From NCBI RefSeq assembly GCF_004137085.1, contig NZ_QYBC01000006.1, positions 212,939-276,938 of the forward strand: a stretch of 64,000 nucleotides of DNA. Reading direction: 5' to 3'. This document shows positions 24,213 through 36,353 of the stretch, in pieces (within the stretch, counting starts at the first letter, position 1; every line of letters starts with the position of its first letter). A program made the translations under genes and the position numbers. The notes beneath the pieces are model-generated. The model saw only the letters and a list, made by a program, of their open reading frames with translations, did not search any database and was not told the DNA's origin. Source of the DNA: Lichenibacterium ramalinae (lineage in GTDB: Bacteria > Pseudomonadota > Alphaproteobacteria > Rhizobiales > Beijerinckiaceae).

Positions 24213-25479
24213 ATGGATCCAGGACGTCGACGCCTCCTGGTGTCGCTCGCGCTCGCATCGCTCGGCGGCCCCCTGTCGCCCTTGTCCCCGGCGCGGGCCG
24301 CCGATGCCGAGGCCTCGCCCGCGCGCCGCCTGTTGCGGGTCGGCGATGGCGGGGCGCCGCCCGCGGCGCCGCTGCGCTACGGCGCGGGCCCGCTCCCGCC
24401 GGTGCTGCGCGCCCGGCACGGCGAAGCCCTGGCGTTGACGATCGAAAATCGACTGGCGGGGCCGACCAGCCTCGACCTGCACGGCATCCGGGCCGCCCCC
24501 CTCCTCGGCGGGGCGGGGCCGCTCGGCGGAACGGTCGCGTCCGGTGCTTCCGCGGACGTGACCGTCATGCCCCCCGACGCCGGGACCGCCTGGTTCCACC
24601 CCTGGCTGCTCGACCCAGCGGCGGATGCCGTCGCCCAGGGGCTCGCCGGCCTGCTGGTCGTCGCCGAATCCGCGCCGCCGGACGCCGATGCCGACCTCGT
24701 GGCCCTGCTGGGCGACCTGTGGGTGCCGTCCGGCAGCGCGGACGGCCTGTCGGTCGACGGCTCCGCCCTGCCCCGGCGGGACACGCTGGCGCCCGGCGCA
24801 CGCGTCCGGCTCCGCCTCGTCAACGGGTCGACGCGCCGCGCCCACGTCGTCGCCGTCAGGGGCGCGTCACCGACCGTGGTGGCGCTCGACGGCCAGCCGT
24901 CGTCGGCCTTCCGGCCGCGGAACGATGCCGTGCCGCTGGTTCCGGGCGGGCGGTGCGACCTCGTGCTGGACCTGCCGCGGACGCCGGGCGCCGAGGTCAC
25001 GCTCACGGCCGGGAGCGATCCGGCCGGCGCGACCCTGATGGTGCTGCGGACCGAGGGCGAGCCACGCCCGGCGCGGGGCCCGGTGCCGGCCCTGGCGCCC
25101 AACCCGGCGCTGCCCGACGCCATCGCGCTCGAACGGGCCACGCGGGCCACCTTGTCGGCGGGCCCGGCCGGGGCCGCCCCGGGCGGATGGGCGATCAACG
25201 GCGTCGGCGGCATGCCCCTGCCCCGCGCTCCCCTGTTCCGCGCTCGGCGGGGCTCGCCCGTCGTCCTCGCTCTGCGCAATCTCGGCCCGGTGCTCCTCGG
25301 CTTCCGGCTGCACGGCTTCTGCTTCCGGCTGCTGCACGAGCGCGACGACGGCTGGGAGCCGTATTGGCGCGACACCGTGCTGGTTCAGCCGGGCGCCACG
25401 CACCACGCAGCCTTCGTGGCCGACCTGCCCGGCCGCTGGCTGGTCGAATCGCCCTTCTTCGACCAGTCCGCCGGCGGCC

Positions 25480-25505
<26 letters not shown>
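24213..25505 (+). CDS. Multicopper-oxidase-fold protein lacking copper ligands (SufI/FtsP-like)
   Basis: A 430-aa exported protein with cupredoxin domains. The N-terminus (GRRRLLVSLALASLGG, cleavage near ARAAD at ~31) resembles a Tat signal. Sequence positions of the family's copper motifs can be found, but the ligands are mostly absent. The HWHG-type motif is LDLHGIRAAP (one His, ~90). The second motif is AWFHPWLLD (~128). The C-terminal HCHxxxH motif is replaced by RWLVESPFFDQSAGG. HGFCFRLLHE (C-terminal domain) keeps one His. By analogy with FtsP/SufI it may be a structural protein and not an oxidase. Its 3' end overlaps the convergent nnr gene by 26 bp. Confidence 0.75.
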
Positions 25506-27616
<2,111 letters not shown>

Positions 27617-27781
27617 CGGCTCCGGTCCGGGCGGCGACGGCGCGTCCCGGGGGGCGCCACGGCCTGACACGGGCCGCCGCTGGGCCGCCCGCCGCGACGC
27701 GGGCCCTTGCGCCGGTGTCGCACGGACGGGTAGGCATCGCGCCGAGCGCGGCCTTCCCGCGTGCCGGCACTGGAGCATCAC

Positions 27782-29191
27782 ATGAAGACCGCACAGGATG
27801 TCTTGAAGGCCATCAGGGACCAGGACATCAAATACGTCGACTTCCGCTTCACCGACCCGCGCGGCAAGTGGCAGCACGTGACGTTCGACGTCTCGATCGT
27901 CGACGAGGAAGCCTTCGCCGAGGGCGTGATGTTCGACGGATCGTCGATCTCCGGCTGGAAGGCGATCAACGAGTCCGACATGACGCTGATGCCGGACCCC
28001 GAGACGGCCTGCATGGACCCGTTCTTCTCGGCCTCCACGCTGTCGATCGTCTGCGACGTGCTCGAGCCCGCCACCGGCGAGCCCTACGGCCGCGACCCGC
28101 GCGGCGTGGCCAAGAAGGCCGAAGCCTATCTGAAGTCGACCGGCATCGGCGACACCGTCTTCGTCGGCCCCGAGGCCGAGTTCTTCGTCTTCGACGACGT
28201 GCGCTTCAAGGCCGACCCCTACAACACCGGCTTCGTGGTCGATTCGATCGAGCTGCCGTCCAACACCGACACGGTCTACGAGGGCGGCAACCTCGGCCAC
28301 CGCATCCGCACCAAGGGCGGCTATTTCCCGGTGCCGCCGCTCGACTCGGCGCAGGACATGCGCGGCGAGATGCTGGCCGCCATGGCGTCGATGGGCGTCA
28401 AGGTCGAGAAGCACCACCACGAGGTGGCCTCCGCCCAGCACGAACTCGGCATGAAGTTCGACAAGCTGACGCTGATGGCGGACGGCATGCAGATCTACAA
28501 GTACTGCATCCACCAGGTCGCCCAGAGCTACGGCAAGTCGGCCACCTTCATGCCCAAGCCCATCTTCGGCGACAACGGCTCGGGCATGCACGTGCACCAG
28601 TCGATCTGGAAGGACGGCAAGCCGCTCTTCGCCGGCGACAAATACGCCGACCTCAGCCAGGAATGCCTCTGGTACATCGGCGGCATCATCAAGCACGCCA
28701 AGTCGCTCAACGCCTTCACCAACCCGTCGACCAACTCGTACAAGCGGCTGGTGCCGGGCTACGAGGCGCCGGTGCTGCTGGCCTATTCGGCGCGCAACCG
28801 CTCGGCCTCGTGCCGCATCCCCTACACGTCGAACCCGAAGGCCAAGCGCGTCGAGGTCCGCTTCCCCGATCCCACCGCCAACCCGTACCTGTGCTTCGCC
28901 GCCCTGCTGATGGCGGGCCTCGACGGCATCACCAACAAGATCGATCCCGGTCCGGCGATGGACAAGGACCTCTACGACCTGCCCCGCACCGAGCTGGCCC
29001 AGATCCCGACGGTCTGCGGTTCGCTCCGCGAGGCGCTCGACAGCCTCAAGGCCGACCACGCCTACCTCACGGCCGGCGGGGTCTTCGCGCCGGACCTCAT
29101 CGAGAGCTACATCGAGCTCAAGATGACCGAGGTGATGCGCTTCGAGATGACGCCGCACCCGGTCGAATACGACATGTACTATTCGGTCTGA
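27782..29191 (+). CDS. glnA: Glutamine synthetase type I
   Basis: Dodecameric cytoplasmic enzyme that makes glutamine from glutamate, ammonia and ATP; 469 aa. Motifs include [14 protein letters not shown] near the N-terminus, the active-site segment [13 protein letters not shown], the glutamate/ATP region [29 protein letters not shown], and the adenylylation Tyr in DKDLYDLP. The presence of the adenylylated loop indicates the GSI-beta type controlled by GlnE and PII. Start ATG 27782 ([15 protein letters not shown]) is preferred over the upstream in-frame ATG. Confidence 0.98.
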   Translation: MKTAQDVLKAIRDQDIKYVDFRFTDPRGKWQHVTFDVSIVDEEAFAEGVMFDGSSISGWKAINESDMTLMPDPETACMDPFFSASTLSIVCDVLEPATGEPYGRDPRGVAKKAEAYLKSTGIGDTVFVGPEAEFFVFDDVRFKADPYNTGFVVDSIELPSNTDTVYEGGNLGHRIRTKGGYFPVPPLDSAQDMRGEMLAAMASMGVKVEKHHHEVASAQHELGMKFDKLTLMADGMQIYKYCIHQVAQSYGKSATFMPKPIFGDNGSGMHVHQSIWKDGKPLFAGDKYADLSQECLWYIGGIIKHAKSLNAFTNPSTNSYKRLVPGYEAPVLLAYSARNRSASCRIPYTSNPKAKRVEVRFPDPTANPYLCFAALLMAGLDGITNKIDPGPAMDKDLYDLPRTELAQIPTVCGSLREALDSLKADHAYLTAGGVFAPDLIESYIELKMTEVMRFEMTPHPVEYDMYYSV

Positions 29192-29198
29192 CACCCAT

Positions 29199-29221
29199 GG
29201 CCGGCCCGAACCGGGCCGGCC
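29199..29221 (+). terminator. Stem-loop downstream of glnA
   Basis: A 10-bp perfect inverted repeat (GGCCGGCCCG / CGGGCCGGCC) with a 3-nt loop starts 7 bp after the glnA stop. It has no U-run. Confidence 0.65.
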
Positions 29222-29327
29222 GACGGCAGCCTGCGCGGGACCGTCGCCGACCCACGCCGGCCTCAAGGCGCGAGAGCGTTCACGGACTGCGGCGGCGCGG
29301 CGGGGCGAGTGGCTCCGCCGGCGCCCG

Positions 29328-30989
29328 TCACCGCCCGCCCCAGAACGCGCAGCGGTGGCGCTCCGTCATGTCGGCTGCGGCGCCGAGCCCTTCCGGCGAC
29401 AGCCGCAGCACGTCGCCCTCCCCCCGGAAGCGCCGCCACGGCACGGAGCCCTCCGGCCGCCCGGTCTCGGGCTGTCCGGTCCGGGCGAAGCTGCCCCAAA
29501 GGTCCTGCATGGCGGCGGACAGGCGCGCCTGGCCCTCGTCGAAGCGCGACGGATCGGCCAGCGCCCAGGGCCGGTCAAACACATAGGCGATCTCGGCCGT
29601 GTGATAGCTGCCGGGTCCCGACGCGAAGGGCAGGGTCGGCAGCGAGAAGGGCGCGTCGGGGTCGTCGAACTCGTAGGCATAGACTGGCACGGCCCGCCCC
29701 ACGAGGCGGTCGAAGTCCAGGGCCGGGCAGGCGAAATAGCCGTCGGTCAGGACCGCCGCATAGGCGGCCCGAGGCGAATCGAAGCGCGCCGCGGGATATT
29801 CGGCCAGGATGCCCGGCGCCCGAGGCCCGAACAGGCGCCGGATCTCCTCGCCGTAGCTCGCCTCGGTGAGAAGGTCGGCCCTGAGGCCGCGCAGGTAGCT
29901 GAAGAGCCGGCCCTCGTCGCGGTTGGTGCCGTCGATCACCGGCACGCGGTTGAACCGGCCTGCCGCGAAGGCGGCGCGCGGGGGCCGGGGCAGCACGTCG
30001 AGGCCGGAGGTCGGAGACCAGCTGTTCGGCCCCGTGACGCCGGGCCGCTGCGAGGCCGCCGCCGCTAGCGTCTCGGCCGGCAGCGCCCGCAGGCAGTCCA
30101 TCGCGTCGGGGCCCGAGCAGCCGAGGTCTTCCGCCATGCGGGCGCCCCCGGCCTCGGCGATGCCGACCGGCAGGCTGGCCTCGGGTGTCACGCAGGCCCC
30201 GCTCTGCAGGATGGCGGCCGAGAACAGCCCCTGGGCGCCCGGGGACACCAGCTGCGAACATACGCTCCAGGCCCCGGCGGACTGGCCGAACAGCGTCACG
30301 CGGCGCGGGTCCCCGCCGAAGCGCGCGATCTCGGCCTTGATCCACCGCAGGGCGGCCTGCTGGTCGAGCAGCGCGAAGGCCCCCTCGCCCGGCGCGCCCC
30401 GCAGGCCCGGGTGGGCCAGGAAACCCAGGGCACCCAGGCGGTAGTTGAGCGTCACCACCACGGCATCGGCCCGGCGGGCGAGCCCGCCAGGGTCGTACTG
30501 GCCGGACGTCCCGAGCACGAAGGCGCCGCCGTGGATCCAGACCATCACGGGCTTGGCGGTGCCGGGCGCGGCGTCGGGCGGCGCGTAGACGTTGAGGGTG
30601 AGGCAGTCCTCCTGGCCCAGCATGGGACCGGCGCCGTGGCCGCCGACCTGGGCCGACAGCGCGAGGTTCTGCAGGCAGCTCGGGCCGAGCGCCGCGGCGG
30701 GCCGCGGCTCGCTCCAGGGCGCCGGTGGACGGGGCGCGCGCCAGCGCAGCGGGCCGACGGGCGGCGCCGCATAGGGGATGCCGAGGAATACCTGGCCGGC
30801 GCCGGCGGCGACGCCCGCGACCGGGCCGAAGCTCGTCGCCACGACCTGCGGCCGGGCATCGTCGGCCCGGACGACCTCGTCGGCCCGGCCGGGATCGAGG
30901 TCGCAGCCGCCGAGCAGCAAGGCGACCATCAGGGTGACTAGCAGGGCGGCGGGCCCGAGGCCGCGCCGCGCCCTCGCGCCGCCCGTCAC
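29328..30989 (-). CDS. Type B carboxylesterase, probable lipoprotein
   Basis: Alpha/beta-hydrolase of 553 aa. Family signatures are EDCLTLNVYAP, the oxyanion region MVWIHGGAFVLGT, the nucleophile Ser in VTLFGQSAGAWSVCSQL, and a candidate catalytic His in GPGSYHTAEIAYVF. The N-terminus has a hydrophobic stretch ending LLLGGC, a good lipobox, so the mature protein is probably anchored by lipid to a membrane. The substrate is unknown. It probably starts at GTG 30989, which overlaps the dedA stop as GTGA, making the two genes translationally coupled. Confidence 0.88.
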   Translation of the reverse strand: MTGGARARRGLGPAALLVTLMVALLLGGCDLDPGRADEVVRADDARPQVVATSFGPVAGVAAGAGQVFLGIPYAAPPVGPLRWRAPRPPAPWSEPRPAAALGPSCLQNLALSAQVGGHGAGPMLGQEDCLTLNVYAPPDAAPGTAKPVMVWIHGGAFVLGTSGQYDPGGLARRADAVVVTLNYRLGALGFLAHPGLRGAPGEGAFALLDQQAALRWIKAEIARFGGDPRRVTLFGQSAGAWSVCSQLVSPGAQGLFSAAILQSGACVTPEASLPVGIAEAGGARMAEDLGCSGPDAMDCLRALPAETLAAAASQRPGVTGPNSWSPTSGLDVLPRPPRAAFAAGRFNRVPVIDGTNRDEGRLFSYLRGLRADLLTEASYGEEIRRLFGPRAPGILAEYPAARFDSPRAAYAAVLTDGYFACPALDFDRLVGRAVPVYAYEFDDPDAPFSLPTLPFASGPGSYHTAEIAYVFDRPWALADPSRFDEGQARLSAAMQDLWGSFARTGQPETGRPEGSVPWRRFRGEGDVLRLSPEGLGAAADMTERHRCAFWGGR

Positions 30990-31528
30990 GCGAACCAATC
31001 CCGCACCGCATCGATGCCGAAGGCCCCGGGCGCCAGGACCAGGAAGGCCCAGACCAGGGCCGAGGACCAGTTGGCGGCCTGGAACGGGAGGGCCGGCATG
31101 GCGGCGAGGCCGGCGATCAGCGGCACGGTGGCGCGCAGCGGGCCGAGGAACCGGCCGATGAAGACGCCGAGCGCCCCCCAGCGGTCCACGTATTGCCGCG
31201 CGCGCCGCAGCATCTCGGGATGGCGCGACAGGGGCCACAGGCCGGCGATGCGGTCCTCGAAGTGGCGGCCGAGCCAGAACGACAGCCAATCGCCCAGCGC
31301 CGCGCCGAGGGCGGATGCGGCGAAGACGGGCAGGAAGGCGAGCCCCGCCTGCCCCACGAGCCCGCCGACCGCGACCAGCACCAATGTGGCGGGCAGCAGG
31401 AAGGACACGAAGGCGAGCGACTCGCCGAACGCCAGGGCGAAGCAGATCGGCGCCGCATAGGTCTCGTGCTGGCGCACCACCGCGACGATGTCGCGGCCCC
31501 ACTCGGCGATCCAGGCCATGATGCTCAC
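30986..31528 (-). CDS. DedA family membrane protein
   Basis: A 180-aa DedA/VTT-domain protein with several membrane segments. The family pattern is clear: a re-entrant region (FGESLAFVSFLLPATLVLVAVG), ALGAALGDWLSFWLGRHF, and the motif GVFIGRFLGPLRATVPLIAG (with the conserved basic residues FxGRFxGPxR). Members are implicated in lipid flipping and envelope homeostasis. It begins 4 bp after the glpX stop and overlaps the esterase start, suggesting an envelope-related pair in this operon. Confidence 0.9.
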   Translation of the reverse strand: MSIMAWIAEWGRDIVAVVRQHETYAAPICFALAFGESLAFVSFLLPATLVLVAVGGLVGQAGLAFLPVFAASALGAALGDWLSFWLGRHFEDRIAGLWPLSRHPEMLRRARQYVDRWGALGVFIGRFLGPLRATVPLIAGLAAMPALPFQAANWSSALVWAFLVLAPGAFGIDAVRDWFA

Positions 31529-31532
31529 GGGA

Positions 31533-32498
31533 TCAATCGCGCCCGAACTTGGCGAAGTCCCGGTGCTCGGCGCGGATGCGCCGCACCGTCCCGCTGGAGC
31601 CGCGGTAGATCACCGTATCGGTCTCGATGACGGCGCCGCCCTGGCGCACGCCGCGCAGCAGGGCCCCGTCGGTGACGCCCGTCGCCACCACCACGACGTC
31701 GCCGGACGCCATCTCGGTCATGTCGTAGACCTTGGCGAGGTCGACGATGCCCATGGCCACGGCGCGGTCGCGCTTCTCCTGGCTGTCGAGGATGAGGCGG
31801 CCCTGCATCTGACCGCCGACGCAGCGCAGCGCACCGGCCGCCAGCACGCCTTCGGCCGCCCCGCCCGAGCCGATGTGCAGGTCCACCGCCGCCTTGCCGG
31901 TGCGCGCCGTCACGATGATGCCGGCGATGTCGCCGTCGGTGAGGAGGCGCAGCGACGCCCCCGCCCGGCGGCAGGCGGCGATCAGCGCCGCATGGCGGGG
32001 CCGGTCCAGCACCGAGACGGTGATGTCGGCGGGGCGCACGCCCTTGGCGCTCGCCAGCGCCCGGATGTTGTCCTCGGGCGAGCGGTCGAGGTCGACGACG
32101 CCGGGCGGATAGCCGGGGCCGACCGCGATCTTCTCCATGTAGACGTCGGGCGCCCGGAGCAGCGCCCCGGCCGGCGCCAGCGCCATGACGGCGATGGAGC
32201 CCGGCATGTCCTTGGCGCAGAGCGTCGTTCCCTCGAGCGGGTCGACGGCGATGTCGACGGCCGGCCCCTGCCCCGTCCCGACCTTTTCGCCGACGAAGAG
32301 CAGCGGCGCCTCGTCGCGCGCGCCCTCGCCGATGACCACGGTGCCGTCGAGCGGCAGGCGGTTCAGCTCGCCGCGCATGGCCGCCGCCGCCGCCGCATCG
32401 GCGGCCCGCTCGTCGCCCCGGCCGCGCCAGCGTGCGGCCGCGACGGCGGCCTGTTCGGTGACGCGGACGAGTTCGATGATGAGGGTGCGGTCGACCAT
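31533..32498 (-). CDS. glpX: Class II fructose-1,6-bisphosphatase
   Basis: Gluconeogenic phosphatase of 321 aa. Li-sensitive phosphatase motifs are visible: GTVVIGEGARDEAPLLFVGE, DIAVDPLEGTTLCAKDMPGS (metal-binding Asp-Pro-Leu-Glu-Gly), and HIGSGGAAEGVLAAGALRC. Start ATG 32498 (MVDRTLIIELVR) is preferred because homology begins there. It lies 47 bp downstream of hom, a neighbourhood seen in many Rhizobiales. Confidence 0.95.
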   Translation of the reverse strand: MVDRTLIIELVRVTEQAAVAAARWRGRGDERAADAAAAAAMRGELNRLPLDGTVVIGEGARDEAPLLFVGEKVGTGQGPAVDIAVDPLEGTTLCAKDMPGSIAVMALAPAGALLRAPDVYMEKIAVGPGYPPGVVDLDRSPEDNIRALASAKGVRPADITVSVLDRPRHAALIAACRRAGASLRLLTDGDIAGIIVTARTGKAAVDLHIGSGGAAEGVLAAGALRCVGGQMQGRLILDSQEKRDRAVAMGIVDLAKVYDMTEMASGDVVVVATGVTDGALLRGVRQGGAVIETDTVIYRGSSGTVRRIRAEHRDFAKFGRD

Positions 32499-32545
32499 GG
32501 TGGGCTCGGTGGTGGTCGGGCGGGACGCTCCCGGCGGCGAGAGGG

Positions 32546-33850
32546 TCAATTGCGTTCGATGCGGATCAGTTGGGGCTTCCCCGCGATGGTGCCGCCCGCC
32601 TCGACGGCGTCGAGCGCCTCCCGGATCGTCGTCTCGGAGGTCGCATGGGTGATGAGGATGACCGGGACGAAGCCGGGCTCGGCGCCGCGCGGCGCCGCGA
32701 CGGGCTGGCGCTGCATGATGCTCTCGAAGGAAATCTCGGCCGCCGCCATGCGGGTCGCGATGGCGGCGATGGAGCCCGGCCGGTCGCGCACCGACAGGCG
32801 CACATAATAGCCGCCCTCGTGCCGCTGCATCGGGGCGCGGGGCGCGTGTTCTAGCAGGGCGGCAGGGCGCCCGAAGGGCAGCACCGTGCTGCCGCGCGCG
32901 AGGTCGGCGATGTCGCCCAGCACGGCCGAGGCGGTGGCGTCGCCGCCGGCGCCCGGGCCGACCAGCGTCAGCTCGCGCACGGCATCGGCGTTGACGGCGA
33001 CCGCGTTGGTGACGCCGTGCACGGCGGCCAGGGCCGTGGTCTTGGCCACCATGGTGGGGTGGACGCGGGTCTCGATGCCGTGATCGGTGCGCTGCGCCAC
33101 GCCGAGCAGCTTCACGCGGTAGCCGAGGTCGTCGGCGGCGCGCAGGTCGTCGGAGGTGATGGAGCGGATACCCTCGACGTGGATGGCGTCAAGGTCCGGG
33201 GCCGATCCGAACGCCAGGCTCGCCAGGATGGCGAGCTTGTGGGCCGTGTCGAAGCCGTCGATGTCGAAACTCGGGTCCGCCTCGGCATAGCCGAGCCGCT
33301 GCGCCTCGGCGAGGCATTCGGCGAAGCCGAGCCCTTCGGCCTCCATGCGGGTGAGGATGTAGTTGCAAGTGCCGTTGAGGATGCCGCAGACGCGGTCGAT
33401 GGTGTTGCCGGACAGCGCCTCGCGCAGAACCTTGATCACCGGGATGCCGCCCGCCACGGCCGCCTCGAAGGCCAGGGCGACGCCCTGCGCCTCCGCGGCT
33501 GCGGCCAGCTCCAGCCCGTGATGGGCCAGCAGCGCCTTGTTGGCGGTGACGACCGACTTGCCGGCCGAGATGGCGGCGGCGACGGCGCTGCGCGCCACGC
33601 CCTCGTGGCCGCCGATGAGTTCCACGAAGACGTCGATGTCGGGCGACCGGGCGAGGTCGAGCGCGTCGTCGAACCAGTTCGCCTCGCCGAGCAGCGGGGC
33701 CGCCTTGGCGCGATCGCGTGCCGCCACACCCGTCACCTGCACGGGCCGCCCCGTGCGGGCCGCGATGGCGGCGGCGTCCCCGGTCAGGCGACGGAGGACG
33801 GCACCGCCGACGGTGCCGAGGCCGGCGATGCCGACGCGCAGGGGAAGCAT
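32546..33850 (-). CDS. hom: Homoserine dehydrogenase
   Basis: NAD(P)H-dependent reduction of aspartate semialdehyde to homoserine, on the way to threonine and methionine; 434 aa. The N-terminal Rossmann motif is VGIAGLGTVGGAVLRRL. The catalytic domain shows NGTCNYILTRME and EADPSFDIDGFDTAHKLAIL. A C-terminal ACT domain (YYVRLSVRDRPGSIAAIATR) suggests feedback control by threonine. First gene of a probable hom-glpX-dedA-esterase transcription unit. Confidence 0.97.
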   Translation of the reverse strand: MLPLRVGIAGLGTVGGAVLRRLTGDAAAIAARTGRPVQVTGVAARDRAKAAPLLGEANWFDDALDLARSPDIDVFVELIGGHEGVARSAVAAAISAGKSVVTANKALLAHHGLELAAAAEAQGVALAFEAAVAGGIPVIKVLREALSGNTIDRVCGILNGTCNYILTRMEAEGLGFAECLAEAQRLGYAEADPSFDIDGFDTAHKLAILASLAFGSAPDLDAIHVEGIRSITSDDLRAADDLGYRVKLLGVAQRTDHGIETRVHPTMVAKTTALAAVHGVTNAVAVNADAVRELTLVGPGAGGDATASAVLGDIADLARGSTVLPFGRPAALLEHAPRAPMQRHEGGYYVRLSVRDRPGSIAAIATRMAAAEISFESIMQRQPVAAPRGAEPGFVPVILITHATSETTIREALDAVEAGGTIAGKPQLIRIERN

Positions 33851-33987
33851 GGGGACGGTTCCGGGATGGGCGTGTGGACGGAGCCGGCCAGCCCCGCGTG
33901 AGGGGGGCCGAGCCGGCGTGAAGTCCGAGCCTTACACGCTGCGCGGCGGGGTTGGAACTCCGCAGCGCGGGTTTCGGCGGGGCGGCG

Positions 33988-34018
33988 GGGACGCGGCCGC
34001 CGAAGCGGCCGCCGTCCC
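33988..34018 (-). terminator. Stem-loop downstream of the small membrane protein gene
   Basis: A 13-bp stem with one bulged C (GGGACGCGGCCGC / GCGGCCG-C-CGTCCC) capped by a CGAA loop starts 15 bp after the small gene's stop and about 140 bp before hom. Confidence 0.55.
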
Positions 34019-34033
34019 GGGCCGCCCCTTCCG

Positions 34034-34189
34034 TCACCGATAGCCGAACAGCAGGTACAGGACGATGATGATGCCGAGGATGCCGATGATCCCGATGCCG
34101 CCGTTGCCGTAGTAGCCGCCGCGATAGCCGTAGAAGCCGCCGCCGCCGAACAGCAGGACCACGATGATGATGAGGAGCAGGATGGACAC
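34034..34189 (-). CDS. Small Gly/Tyr-rich membrane protein (DUF3309-like)
   Basis: A 51-aa protein made of two hydrophobic segments (SILLLIIIVVLLFGGGG and GIIGILGIIIVLYLLFG) joined by a Gly/Tyr-rich loop (FYGYRGGYYGNGG). The layout matches the DUF3309 type of tiny proteins common in alphaproteobacteria, function unknown. Start GTG 34189 is chosen because it begins directly at the first hydrophobic segment; ATG 34264 would add 25 residues unlike the family. Confidence 0.7.
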   Translation of the reverse strand: MSILLLIIIVVLLFGGGGFYGYRGGYYGNGGIGIIGILGIIIVLYLLFGYR

Positions 34190-34359
34190 GGCCGGAGCCT
34201 CCGCGACGGGGTGGGATCGGCCGACCTCGGAGGCCGGCAGACGGCTGAAAGCCGTGTCCGTCAACGTGATTGTGGACGAAATGTGCCGCCTTGAGCGCGG
34301 CTTTTTCGCACGCCGCCCCGGCGGCTGGGCTCACCGGGGCGGAGGCGACGGGTATCGGC

Positions 34360-34863
34360 TCAAGCGGCCTTGCGGTTCACCTCGCCGGCGGCGATGTCGG
34401 TGAGCTTCTTGTCGGTGGCCTTCTCCTCGGCGAGGCTCTGCTCGAAGAGCGCGACGGCGTCGCCGTGGCCGAGGCGCTTCCCCCAGGCCACCAGGGTGCC
34501 GTAGCGGGCGATCTCGTAATGTTCGACGGCCTGGGCGGCGGCGAGCAGGCCGGCGTCGAGCACGGCCTTGTCGTCCACCTCGCCGGCCACTTCCTCGGCT
34601 TCCGCGATGATGCCGTCGATCGCCTTGCAGGTGACCGACTCGGCCTTGAGGCCCAGCATGGAGAAGACGCGGTCGAGCCGCTGGATCTGCGTCTCGGTCT
34701 CGGCGAGATGCGTCTCGAAGCCCTGCTTCAGCGCCGGGCTCGTGGCCTTGGCGATCATCTTGGGCAGCGCCTTGGTGATGCGGTGCTCGGCGTAATAGAT
34801 GTCCTTGAGCTGGTGGGTGAACAGGTCTTCCAGCGTGTGGATGTCCTTGGTGAAGATGCCCAT
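34360..34863 (-). CDS. YciE/YciF family ferritin-like protein (DUF892)
   Basis: A 167-aa four-helix protein of the DUF892 family. The N-terminal signature DLFTHQLKDIYYAEHRITKA and the helices with candidate metal-binding Glu/His (THLAETETQIQRLDRVF, QAVEHYEIARYGTLV) are visible. Such proteins are induced by osmotic or general stress in proteobacteria, often near other stress genes. It ends with a short basic tail. It is followed by the MFS gene's region on the same strand with no overlap. Confidence 0.9.
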   Translation of the reverse strand: MGIFTKDIHTLEDLFTHQLKDIYYAEHRITKALPKMIAKATSPALKQGFETHLAETETQIQRLDRVFSMLGLKAESVTCKAIDGIIAEAEEVAGEVDDKAVLDAGLLAAAQAVEHYEIARYGTLVAWGKRLGHGDAVALFEQSLAEEKATDKKLTDIAAGEVNRKAA

Positions 34864-34944
34864 GGCGTGCTCCCGGGGTGCGACGGCGCGGTCCGGCCGC
34901 GTCGCCGCCTCAACCCCGCGGGGACACGGCCTGTTCCTCCCCGG

Positions 34945-36255
34945 TCAGGTCGGCTGGTCCAGCGTCGACCCTTTGCGGGTGTCGGGCAGCCACAGGTACA
35001 CGACCAGCGATACGAGGATCAGCGCGCTCGCGTACCAGAAGAACCCGTCCTCGAAGCCCCGGTCCTTGAAGTACAGCGCCACCGCATCGGTCGAGCCCCC
35101 GAAGACCGCGGCCGTGAAGGCGTAGGGCAGGCCGACGCCGAGCGCCCGGATGGCGGTGGGGAAGAGCTCCGCCTTCACGATGGCGGTGATCGACGTGTAG
35201 CCGCTGACGATGGCCCAGGCGGCGCAGATGAGCCCCAGGGCGACCAGCGGGCTGTGGGTCTGCCGGATGGCGGTGAGCAGCGGCACGGTGCCGAGCGTCC
35301 CCACGAGGCCGAAGCCCACTAGCAGCGGCTTGCGGCCGATCCTGTCCGAGAGCGCGCCATAGAGGGGCTGGAGCGCGATGGCGAAGATCAGCGAGGCCAG
35401 CGTCACCGCCGTGGTCTGGTCGTCCGACAAGCCCACCGACAGCTTGAGGTATTTCTGCATGTAGGTCGTGTAGGTGTAGAAGGCCGAGGTGCCGCCGACC
35501 GTGATGCCGACCACCAGCAGCATGTTGCGCCAGTTCTCGCGCAGCAGCGCGCCGAAGGGCCGCCGCACGCGTGCCGCCGCCACGAACTTCTCCGATTCGG
35601 GCAGGTGGGCCCGCATGCGGAACCCGTAGAGGGCCGCGAGGGCGCCGATGGCGAAGGGGATGCGCCAGCCCCAGGCCTTCAGCTGGTCGGGCGTCAGGAA
35701 CAGCTTCTGGAGCACGAAGAGCAGCAGCACGGCGCAAAGCTGGCCGCCGATGAGCGTGACGTACCAAACGCCCGAGTAGAAGCCGCGCTGGTGCGGCGGC
35801 GAGATCTCGCTGAGATAGGTGACGCTGGTGCCGTATTCGCCGCCCTGGCTGAGCCCCTGGATGATGCGGGCGACCGACAGGATCACGGCGGCCCAGATGC
35901 CGATCGACCCGTAGGTGGGCGACACCGCGATCAGCGCGGAGCCGAAGCACATGGCGAGGATCGACACGGTGAGCGACGAGCGGCGGCCGTAGCGGTCGGC
36001 GAGGTAGCCGAAGATGAGGCTGCCGATCGGCCGCATCAGGAAGGCGATGGCGAAGAGCGTCGCGGCCTGGAGCTGCTGCACGGCCGGGTCGCTCTTGGGG
36101 AAGAAGGAGCCGGCGAAATACAGCGCGAAGGCCGAGTAGGCGTAGACGTCGTACCATTCGATCAGATTGCCGAAGGAGGTGGCCAGCACGGCCCAGACGG
36201 TCGCGCCCCGCGTCGCCCCTTCGGCCCGCCCGGCCCCTATCGCGGCATCCGCCAT
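34945..36255 (-). CDS. MFS transporter, metabolite:H+ symporter (MHS) type
   Basis: A 436-aa 12-TM transporter. Family features: ATSFGNLIEWYDVYAYSAFA in TM1, the loop motif GYLADRYGRRSS between TM2 and TM3, GGEYGTSVTYLSE (MHS signature region), and the second-half motif LSDRIGRKPLLVG. Relatives carry dicarboxylates, alpha-ketoglutarate, shikimate or proline/betaine by proton symport; KgtP-like is my best guess, but the substrate cannot be read from sequence. Confidence 0.88.
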   Translation of the reverse strand: MADAAIGAGRAEGATRGATVWAVLATSFGNLIEWYDVYAYSAFALYFAGSFFPKSDPAVQQLQAATLFAIAFLMRPIGSLIFGYLADRYGRRSSLTVSILAMCFGSALIAVSPTYGSIGIWAAVILSVARIIQGLSQGGEYGTSVTYLSEISPPHQRGFYSGVWYVTLIGGQLCAVLLLFVLQKLFLTPDQLKAWGWRIPFAIGALAALYGFRMRAHLPESEKFVAAARVRRPFGALLRENWRNMLLVVGITVGGTSAFYTYTTYMQKYLKLSVGLSDDQTTAVTLASLIFAIALQPLYGALSDRIGRKPLLVGFGLVGTLGTVPLLTAIRQTHSPLVALGLICAAWAIVSGYTSITAIVKAELFPTAIRALGVGLPYAFTAAVFGGSTDAVALYFKDRGFEDGFFWYASALILVSLVVYLWLPDTRKGSTLDQPT

Positions 36256-36353
36256 CTCGTTCGCTCCCGGTCGCGGGGCGGGCTCGCCGCCCGCGCTCCA
36301 TGGCGGGAGATTTTCAGGTCGGGCGGGGAATCACAAGCCCCGCGGCCGGACGA

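Noticed and set aside
27617..27781. A separate sigma-54 promoter for glnA
   Set aside because: No TGGCAC-N5-TTGCW match with right spacing was found between glnB and glnA.
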